This document shows, piece by piece, positions 7,607-13,888 of a stretch of 32,167 nt of DNA. This DNA comes from Lawsonibacter sp. GTDB taxonomy: Bacteria; Bacillota; Clostridia; Oscillospirales; Oscillospiraceae. A model generated the notes under the pieces. It searched no databases. It was not told the origin of the DNA and worked only from the letters and a program-made list of their open reading frames with translations. Within the stretch, counting starts at the first letter, position 1. The number at the start of each line of letters is the position of its first letter. The translations under genes were made by a program, and so were the position numbers. Location: the NCBI GenBank assembly GCA_022798155.1, contig JAAWLY010000002.1, positions 1 through 32,167 on the forward strand, read 5' to 3'.

Positions 7607-7643
7607 GGGTGGGGCCTCCTTTTCTCTCTAACGGCAATCCGTG

Positions 7644-7712
7644 TGTAGGGGCGCATATCATGCGCCCGTGCTAGCATTGACTTTGGAGGCGGGCGGATAA
7701 GATCCACCCCCA
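7644..7712. repeat. REP-like hairpin pair, copy A (right half degenerate)
   Basis: The left unit starts TGTAGGG and forms an 8-bp hairpin (GGGCGCAT / ATGCGCCC). The right unit is an inverted, degraded GGGCGGAT... hairpin lacking the intact CCCTACA end. It is the same family as copies B, C and D. It lies in the gap upstream of the ECF sigma gene. Confidence 0.75.
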
Positions 7713-7724
7713 CTTATTAGACGC

Positions 7725-7764
7725 AAAAACCGCGCCGCAGGTTTCCCTCCGGCGCGGTTTTTTT
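7725..7764 (-). terminator. Bidirectional terminator downstream of the rubredoxin-fusion gene
   Basis: AACCGCGCCG pairs with CGGCGCGGTT around a 12-nt loop. A T-run follows on both strands (seven on plus, five on minus). It lies 8 nt after the stop at 7772. Confidence 0.88.
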
Positions 7765-7771
7765 GAATCTT

Positions 7772-8392
7772 TTATGCCAGCGGCTCAAAGTCGGAGGCAG
7801 GGTGCTTGCACAGGGGGCAGATATAGTCGGCGGGCAGCTCATCCCCTTCGTAGACATAGCCGCACACCTTACACACCCACCGCTTCTTCTCGCTGGGGGC
7901 GGCGGAAGCGGCAGGCTTGGGCTTGATGTGTGCCTGATAGTAGGTATATGTGGCGCTGGGAGCGGAGGAGATCACACCGCCGTCCAGCACGTCGGCCAGG
8001 AACAGGGTGTGGCTGCCCAGGTCGGTGGCGGATACCACCTTGCAGCTCAGCCAGGCGTTGGCACCCTGGGTGACATAGCGGATGCCGTCCGCGTCCTTTC
8101 CGGTGTGCTCCTCAAAGCCGGCGAACTTGTCCACATCCCGGCCGGACTGGAAGCCGAAGCGCTGGAACAGGTCAAATTTTGCCTCCTCCGACAGGATGGA
8201 GACGGTGAACCGGCCCGTCTCTTTCACCATGTCGTGGGTGTAGTTGCTCTTGTTTACGGCAATGACGATGCGGTTGGGGTCGGTGGTCACCTGGATGGCG
8301 GTGTTGGTGATGCAGCCGTTGTCCTTGTCCCCCTGGCGGGCGGACAGCACAAACAGGCCGTAGCTCAGGGCGTACATAACCTTGTTGTCCAT
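7772..8392 (-). CDS. Flavin reductase-rubredoxin fusion (high-molecular-weight rubredoxin, Hrb-like)
   Basis: 206 residues from the ATG at 8392, chosen for its GGAGGGAATTCC upstream; the longer open frame has no such site. Residues about 1-150 form a flavin reductase-like FMN-binding domain (ITNTAIQVTTDPNRIVIAVNKSNYTHDMV). A linker rich in Ala/Pro/Lys follows. Residues about 168-206 form a rubredoxin with C-x2-C (CKVCGYVYEGDELP) and C-x2-C (CPLCKHPASDFEPL), the four iron ligands. In Moorella, Hrb passes electrons from NAD(P)H to flavodiiron proteins to reduce NO or O2. A similar oxidative or nitrosative defence role is likely here. The gene is monocistronic, with no flavodiiron protein adjacent. 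Confidence 0.93.
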   Translation of the reverse strand: MDNKVMYALSYGLFVLSARQGDKDNGCITNTAIQVTTDPNRIVIAVNKSNYTHDMVKETGRFTVSILSEEAKFDLFQRFGFQSGRDVDKFAGFEEHTGKDADGIRYVTQGANAWLSCKVVSATDLGSHTLFLADVLDGGVISSAPSATYTYYQAHIKPKPAASAAPSEKKRWVCKVCGYVYEGDELPADYICPLCKHPASDFEPLA

Positions 8393-8486
8393 GGAATTCC
8401 CTCCTGATTTGGTTGTGGATTGGTGTGGGGTTAGTCTACCATAGTTTGTCCCAAAAGTCCACTGGCCAACCGGAAAAATTTTCTGG

Positions 8487-8515
8487 TTGACATTGTAGAC
8501 CAGCTGTGATACAAT
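8487..8515 (+). promoter_or_regulatory. Promoter of the BlaI-M56 operon
   Basis: Consensus TTGACA (8487-8492), 17-nt spacer and TACAAT (8510-8515). The match is near-perfect, so the operon is likely strongly expressed unless repressed by the overlapping operator. Confidence 0.85.
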
Positions 8516-8533
8516 AGGTCTACAAAGTAGACC
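8495..8533 (+). promoter_or_regulatory. BlaI-type operator: three GTAGACC half-sites over the promoter
   Basis: GTAGACC occurs at 8495-8501 in the promoter spacer. GGTCTAC (8517-8523) and GTAGACC (8527-8533) form a perfect 17-nt palindrome with an AAA centre just past the -10 element. BlaI/MecI repressors bind TACA/TGTA-type dyads overlapping their own promoter. The position of these sites makes them the probable autorepression operator. The exact half-site assignment is inference. Confidence 0.7.
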
Positions 8534-8549
8534 AGAGGAGGTTTTCCCT

Positions 8550-8930
8550 GTGGAAGAAATCAACCTGACCAACAGCGAGTGGTATGTGCTGGACTGCCTG
8601 TGGGAGAAATCCCCCATGACGGTGATGGAGCTGGTGGGGGCACTGGGGGAGCGGCTGGGGTGGGCCAAGAGCACCACCATCACCACCCTGCGGCGGATGG
8701 AGAACAAGGGGCTGGTGCTGTGCACCGTGGAGGGCCGGAGCAAGCACTATACCCCGGCGGTCCGGCGGGACAACGCCGTCCGGGGGGAGACCCGCTCCTT
8801 CCTGGACAAGGTCTACCGGGGGAGCGTGGGGCTGATGGTGTCCGCCCTGGCCCAGGACAAGGCCCTGTCCAGGGCGGAGATCGACGAGCTATATGAGATT
8901 TTGCGCAGAGCGGAGGAGGGAGAGACATGA
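8550..8930 (+). CDS. BlaI/MecI/CopY-family transcriptional repressor
   Basis: 126 residues from a GTG at 8550 preceded by AGAGGAGG. The winged-helix domain spans about 1-80, with the family-typical NLTNSEWYVLDCLWEKSPMT and the recognition helix in WAKSTTITTLRRMENKGLV. The C-terminal half is a dimerisation helix region. The family represses resistance or stress genes and is inactivated by cleavage when its M56 partner is activated. Its stop overlaps the start of the M56 gene (ATGA). No beta-lactamase or PBP2a gene is in view, so the regulated target beyond its own operon is unknown. Confidence 0.95.
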   Translation: MEEINLTNSEWYVLDCLWEKSPMTVMELVGALGERLGWAKSTTITTLRRMENKGLVLCTVEGRSKHYTPAVRRDNAVRGETRSFLDKVYRGSVGLMVSALAQDKALSRAEIDELYEILRRAEEGET

Positions 8931-11581
8931 AATGGCTGATTCAGTGGGCCGTCACGTCCTCGGCCTTGATTCTGATTGTGCTGGCGGTGCAGTTCCTGTT
9001 TCGGAAAAAGCTGTCCGCCCGGCTGAAATACGCCCTGTGGGGGGTAGTCCTGCTGCGGCTGCTCTTCCCGCTCCAGTTTGAGGCACTGCCCACCCAGGTC
9101 TATGACGCCTTTCCTGTGGTAGCCTCCAACCTGGCAAGGCCCCTGGAAAAGCGCCTGGAGGAGGAGAACGAGCGGCTGAGCGTAAGTTATGTCGCCTTGA
9201 TCCCCTCGGAGCTGGTTACCTGGGAGGAGATCCAGAAGGGGGACGACGTCTATCTCACGGTTCCCCTCCCCTACGACCATGCGCCTCTGCCCGAGCATAT
9301 TCAGGTGAACGAGGATGAGGTTATCTACCAGACAGTCCGGACAGGCGACCGCAACATGGACGATAGGCTGTTGAGACTGTGGCAGGCGGGGGCGGCGGTG
9401 ACAGGCACAGCCGTTCTCCTGTCCAACCTTCTCTTTTCCCGGCGGCTGAAACGGCGGCGGCAGGAGCTGAATGGGGTGGACGCTCCCATCCCCGTCTATG
9501 TGGCGGAGGGCCTGCCCTCCCCCTGCCTGTTCGGGATACTGCGGCCCGCCGTCTATGTGACGCCGGAGGCGGCGGAAAACCCGAACGCTCTGCGCCATGT
9601 CCTGGCCCACGAGCTGACCCACTACGCCCACAGGGACCACATCTGGTCTTTGCTCCGGTGTCTGGCCCTGGCGCTGCACTGGTATAGCCCTCTGGTATGG
9701 CTGGCGGTGGTCCTGTCCAAGCGGGACGGCGAGCTGGCCTGCGACGAGGGGGCGGTGGCCCGGCTGGGGGAGGGGGAGCGCATCCCCTACGGGCGTACGT
9801 TAGTAGACATGGTGGCGGCGCGGTCTTTGCGCCCGGTTGACCTGCTGTCCTGCTCCACCGCCATGACTGGGGGCGGCAAGTCGGTCAAACAGCGGGTGTC
9901 CGCCCTGGTGAAGAAGCCCGAGACGGTGAAAACCGCCCTCTTCACCGTTGTCGCCCTGGTGGCCCTGGCGTCGGTGTTCGTCTTTGCCGGGCGGGGGGAG
10001 CCGGTTCGGAACTTATACGGTCCGTACCGGTATCAGGTAAGCCATACCCAGGCGGTTCAGTACTCCCCATCCCCCCTCTCCAGCCAGCTCTACCCCGCCC
10101 CCATCACCGACCCCGACCTGCTGGAGAAGGCCCTGGAGATTTTGGACTCAGCCGCCGACCTGCTGAATACCCCCGAGGAACTGGGGCTTGATCTGTCTGA
10201 AGCCCCCTTCACCTCACCCCGCGTCACCCTGCTGGAGAACCCGGACGGCAGAACAAGCGGGCACACCTATCTGCTGTACACCGTCCACGCCGTCAACAGG
10301 GACTGGTGCTTGCTGGTCACACCCGCTGAAATGGGCGCGGAGTCCTACCATGTGGCAGGGACACTGGACGTCTCCGCCCCGGGGGGCCTGGAACTGCTGG
10401 CCCGGCAGCAGCGAGGGCGGGGTGAAAAGGTGATAACACCCAGCGTCACACCCGAGCTGGAGGAGTTTTTCACGCAATTGGAAGCTGCCCAATCCATCTA
10501 TGTAGGCCAGCCTATGATCTCCAGCGCCGCGCCCCCCGGCGCCATCACCGACCCCGACCTGCTGGCTCTGGCCCGGGAGCGGCTGTCCCGCTTCGGCCCC
10601 CCGGAGGAGGGGGACTCCCTCCCCGACCCCAAAAAGCTGATGACCGCCAGCAAACTGACCCTGTCCGACGGCACAGCGGAGACAATCTACTCCCTGGTCA
10701 TGTGGAACGGCTACACCTGGCTGATTTTTGGGGACGCCTTCCAGGAATACGCCAGCCTGGAGGAGGGGGATCTGGAGTACGGCCCCATCTTCCGCTCGGC
10801 GGACAAGACCAATATGGAGTCCACCCTGGCCCGGTACGCCCAGTTGCAGCAGGAGCGGAACCAGGACCCCAACTCCCCCGTCCCCATGACCCGGGAGGAG
10901 CTGAGTCATTATACCCCGGAGGGAATTTGGGAGGCCCGCGGCTACCGGCTCCAGGGGTGGGACGGCGACCTGAACGGCGCGGAGTTCCACTATGGCTATG
11001 CTTCCCTGACCCGGATTCAGCTTTTGTATATGGGAGACGAGGCCCACGAGGGTGTCTGGATACTGGAACTGCTCCCGCCCGGACTCAGTTCCCACTCCTC
11101 CGGCTATACCGTCCTGGCCGACCAGCCGGTCAGAGTGTACCGTGCGGAACAAAACCAGGGAGTGTCCCCCGGCTATGACGGTATGGACATTGTCGGGTTT
11201 GCCGCCTTCCTGAGAACGGAGGACATCGCCTCAATCACCGCCGGGGACTATGAGCCGGGGCAGGCCATCGGCCTGGAGGAGCTGGACCTCCCCGTCCTGA
11301 AGGAACAGCTCACCCAGTCCCTGTACCACCAGTTTATCGAGGAGTACAACGAGGAGAAGTACGGGCAGTACGTCATCAATATTGCGGTGAAGCACGGAGA
11401 CGCGAAAACCTACGACGGGAGCGAACTGCCGGAGGAAGCCTGGCGGCTCACCCTCTCCGTCGGCGAGGAGAAGGACGCGGTCTGTCTGCGGCATAAAGTC
11501 TTTGCCGCCAACAATGATCCGGAGTACGTTCTTGTCCGCAGCCCGGAGCTGTACCGCACCCTTCGGAATATCTTTGATTGA
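8927..11581 (+). CDS. BlaR1/MecR1-like M56 metallopeptidase with a large unrecognised extracellular region
   Basis: 884 residues. Membrane helices lie at about 5-24, 32-50, 150-168, around 240 and about 340-360. The zinc peptidase motif is HELTH at 228-232, with the downstream glutamates in ELACDE (269-274). The N-terminal 360 residues match the M56 family, which relays an external signal to destroy its BlaI partner. In BlaR1 the exported C-terminus is a penicillin-binding domain of about 250 residues. Here it is about 520 residues, and I see no convincing S-x-x-K/S-x-N/K-T-G set. It contains two segments that begin ITDPDLL (near residues 392 and 539), so it is partly built from repeated units. 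The ligand is unknown. It is cotranslated with BlaI through an ATGA overlap. Confidence 0.9.
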   Translation: MKWLIQWAVTSSALILIVLAVQFLFRKKLSARLKYALWGVVLLRLLFPLQFEALPTQVYDAFPVVASNLARPLEKRLEEENERLSVSYVALIPSELVTWEEIQKGDDVYLTVPLPYDHAPLPEHIQVNEDEVIYQTVRTGDRNMDDRLLRLWQAGAAVTGTAVLLSNLLFSRRLKRRRQELNGVDAPIPVYVAEGLPSPCLFGILRPAVYVTPEAAENPNALRHVLAHELTHYAHRDHIWSLLRCLALALHWYSPLVWLAVVLSKRDGELACDEGAVARLGEGERIPYGRTLVDMVAARSLRPVDLLSCSTAMTGGGKSVKQRVSALVKKPETVKTALFTVVALVALASVFVFAGRGEPVRNLYGPYRYQVSHTQAVQYSPSPLSSQLYPAPITDPDLLEKALEILDSAADLLNTPEELGLDLSEAPFTSPRVTLLENPDGRTSGHTYLLYTVHAVNRDWCLLVTPAEMGAESYHVAGTLDVSAPGGLELLARQQRGRGEKVITPSVTPELEEFFTQLEAAQSIYVGQPMISSAAPPGAITDPDLLALARERLSRFGPPEEGDSLPDPKKLMTASKLTLSDGTAETIYSLVMWNGYTWLIFGDAFQEYASLEEGDLEYGPIFRSADKTNMESTLARYAQLQQERNQDPNSPVPMTREELSHYTPEGIWEARGYRLQGWDGDLNGAEFHYGYASLTRIQLLYMGDEAHEGVWILELLPPGLSSHSSGYTVLADQPVRVYRAEQNQGVSPGYDGMDIVGFAAFLRTEDIASITAGDYEPGQAIGLEELDLPVLKEQLTQSLYHQFIEEYNEEKYGQYVINIAVKHGDAKTYDGSELPEEAWRLTLSVGEEKDAVCLRHKVFAANNDPEYVLVRSPELYRTLRNIFD

Positions 11582-11601
11582 GGGGAGGCCGTAACCGTCT
11601 T

Positions 11602-11677
11602 TGTAGGGACGCTTCACGAAGCGTCCGCAGCGCTGAAGCCGATTTCCAAAACGGACGCATCGTGATGCGTCCCTACA
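11602..11677. repeat. REP-like hairpin pair, copy B
   Basis: The outer ends are TGTAGGG and CCCTACA. The left hairpin is GGACGCTTC/GAAGCGTCC and the right hairpin is GGACGCATC/GATGCGTCC, each with a 2-nt centre, in inverted orientation and joined by about 26 nt. It starts 20 nt after the M56 stop codon. Confidence 0.85.
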
Positions 11678-11730
11678 GAGCATTCTGGGCAGCCTTTCCC
11701 GCTGCGGCGGGGACGGGGACGTTTAAACGG

Positions 11731-11759
11731 TTGACATTTTCCTCCTTTGGGGATATGCT
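11731..11759 (+). promoter_or_regulatory. Promoter of asnB
   Basis: TTGACA (11731-11736), 17-nt spacer, TATGCT (11754-11759), about 45 nt upstream of the start codon. I see no T-box or other leader structure in this short gap. Confidence 0.75.
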
Positions 11760-11809
11760 AGGGATACGGAATGTTCAACCACTGTATCCACAAACTGGAG
11801 GATTTATCT

Positions 11810-13675
11810 ATGTGCGGTTTTACCGGCTTCACCACCCGCTCCGTGCCCCCGGACCGGGCCGTTTTAAAGGCCATGGGCGACACCATCCGCCACCGGGGCC
11901 CGGACGACGAGGGCTACTACACCGATGCGCACTGCGGCATCGCCCACCGGCGGCTGTCCATCCTGGACCTGAGCAGCAACGGCCACCAGCCCATGGTCAG
12001 CCCCGACGGGCGGTATATCATCGCCTACAACGGCGAGAGCTACAACTTCCAGGACCTGAAAAAAGAGCTGGCCGCCGCCGGCCACAGCTTTGGCACCACC
12101 TGCGACACTGAGGTGGTCCTCCACGGTTATATGGAGTGGGGCCCGGAGGTCACCAAAAAGCTGCGGGGCATGTTTGCCTTTGTCATCTGGGACAAGGAGC
12201 GGCAGGAGCTGTACGGTGCCCGGGACCCCTTCGGCATCAAGCCCTTCTACTACGCCGCCATGGGCGACCTGTTCTTCTTCGGCTCGGAGTGCAAGAGCTT
12301 TCTGCCCCACCCCGGCTTTAAAAAGGAGCTGAACCGGGAGGCCCTGAAGTTCTACCTGACCTTCCAATACTCCGCCCTGAACGAGTCCTTTTTTAAAAAT
12401 GTCTACCGCCTTCTCCCCGGCCACCAGCTGCTGTGGAAAAATGGGGTGGTGGAGCTGTCCTCTTACACCTCCTTCTCCTTCGCCCCGGACAACACCCCCC
12501 TGGACAAGCGGGCTGAGCACATCCGAGAGGTGGTCAGCGAGTCGGTGGAGGCCCACCAGATCGCCGACGTGGAGGTGGGGGCCTTCCTGTCCGGCGGCAT
12601 CGACTCCAGCTTTATCACCGCCCTGTCCCGGCCGGACAAGACCTACTCCGTGGGCTTTGACCGGAAGGGCTTTAATGAGACCCACGAGGCCCAGGAGCTG
12701 TGCAAGGAGCTGGGGCTGAAAAACATCTCCAAGATCATCACCGAGGAGGACTTCTTCGGGGCCCTGCCCGCCATCCAGTACTACGCCGATGAGCCTAACG
12801 CCAACCTGTCCACCGTGCCGCTGTACTTCCTGTCCCAGCTGGCGGCAAAGGATGTGAAGGTGGTGCTCTCCGGCGAGGGGGCCGACGAGCTCTTCGGCGG
12901 CTATATGAGCTACCACACCACCCCCGCCTACGAGGCCTACCGCAAGCTGCCCCAGGGGCTGCGCCGGGCGGTGAGCAAGTGGGCCGCCAAGCGCCCCCCC
13001 TTCAAGGGCCGGGGCCACCTGATCGAGGGGGGCCAGAGGGTGGAGGAGATGTTCGTGGGTCAGGCTTTCATCTTCAATAACGACGAGGCCGAGCGGGTGC
13101 TCAAGCCCGCCTACCGCAGCCCTCTCACCTGGCGTGACATCACCGCCCCCTACTTTGAAGCGATAGCGGACGTCGACGACCTGACCAAGAAGCAATACCT
13201 GGACCTGCACCTGTGGCAGCCCCTGGACATTCTCCGCAAGGCCGACCGGATGACCATGGCCCACTCTCTGGAGCTTCGGGTGCCCTATCTGGACCGTGAG
13301 GTGTGGAAGGCGGCCCGGGCGGTACCCAGCAGGCAGAAGATGCGGGGCAAAAACCTCACCAAATACCCCCTGCGGCTGGCCGCCGTCCCCCTGCTCCCCG
13401 ACGACTGGATCAAGCGGGAGAAGAAGGGCTTCCCCGTCCCCTTTATCGCCTGGCTGCGCCAGGAGAAGTACTACAACTGGGCCAGGGAGCTGATCTCTCA
13501 GGATTACGTGAAGGAATTTTTCGACGTGCCCTGCCTGCTGGACCTGCTGGAGCAGCACTACTCCGGCAAGGCGAAGACCCACCGCAAGCTGTACACCGTG
13601 CTCTCCTTCCTGATCTGGTATCAGGTCTACTTCCCAGAAAAGTGCGGCGTGGAGCCCTTCCAGCCCAACCCCTGA
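11810..13675 (+). CDS. asnB: Glutamine-hydrolysing asparagine synthase
   Basis: 621 residues. It converts aspartate, glutamine and ATP to asparagine in the cytoplasm. The start at 11810 is preferred over the longer frame because it places the catalytic cysteine at position 2 (MCGFTGF), as class II amidotransferases require, and GGAGG lies 8 nt upstream. The glutaminase domain covers about 2-200, with RHRGPDDEG and the YNGE box. The synthetase domain has the ATP pyrophosphatase loop SGGIDSS at 261-267 and a further SGEGADELFGGY motif. Length and domain order are normal for bacterial AsnB. It is a single gene with its own promoter and terminator, and has no evident link to neighbours. Confidence 0.96.
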   Translation: MCGFTGFTTRSVPPDRAVLKAMGDTIRHRGPDDEGYYTDAHCGIAHRRLSILDLSSNGHQPMVSPDGRYIIAYNGESYNFQDLKKELAAAGHSFGTTCDTEVVLHGYMEWGPEVTKKLRGMFAFVIWDKERQELYGARDPFGIKPFYYAAMGDLFFFGSECKSFLPHPGFKKELNREALKFYLTFQYSALNESFFKNVYRLLPGHQLLWKNGVVELSSYTSFSFAPDNTPLDKRAEHIREVVSESVEAHQIADVEVGAFLSGGIDSSFITALSRPDKTYSVGFDRKGFNETHEAQELCKELGLKNISKIITEEDFFGALPAIQYYADEPNANLSTVPLYFLSQLAAKDVKVVLSGEGADELFGGYMSYHTTPAYEAYRKLPQGLRRAVSKWAAKRPPFKGRGHLIEGGQRVEEMFVGQAFIFNNDEAERVLKPAYRSPLTWRDITAPYFEAIADVDDLTKKQYLDLHLWQPLDILRKADRMTMAHSLELRVPYLDREVWKAARAVPSRQKMRGKNLTKYPLRLAAVPLLPDDWIKREKKGFPVPFIAWLRQEKYYNWARELISQDYVKEFFDVPCLLDLLEQHYSGKAKTHRKLYTVLSFLIWYQVYFPEKCGVEPFQPNP

Positions 13676-13683
13676 CCCATCTC

Positions 13684-13718
13684 ATCCCCCGGCCCGTGCC
13701 GGGGGATTTTATATTTTT
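13684..13718 (+). terminator. Terminator of asnB
   Basis: A perfect 10-bp stem ATCCCCCGGC/GCCGGGGGAT with loop CCGT, followed by TTTATATTTTT. It starts 8 nt after the stop. Confidence 0.92.
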
Positions 13719-13826
13719 GGCCACATTTGTCAGGCTTTACCGGTGTTTTGTCGTTTTTGTCCACTTTTCCTGCGTTAATATCCCGCTTTTCTTCTGTTTC
13801 GTCCCGTTAAAAAGCTGTTAATTTTG

Positions 13827-13855
13827 TTGTTTTCTCGACAAAAAGCAAGTATCAT
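13827..13855 (+). promoter_or_regulatory. Candidate promoter of the activase gene
   Basis: TTGTTT (13827-13832), 17-nt spacer, TATCAT (13850-13855), about 33 nt upstream of the ATG. The match is moderate, in an otherwise featureless AT- and pyrimidine-rich gap. Confidence 0.4.
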
Positions 13856-13888
13856 GTATCGGTAAAATCAGAAAAGGCAGGGTTCCCT

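Noticed and set aside
11690..11810. T-box or riboswitch leader for asnB
   Set aside because: Only about 45 nt separate the promoter from the start codon, and no conserved T-box sequence or large stem is present.
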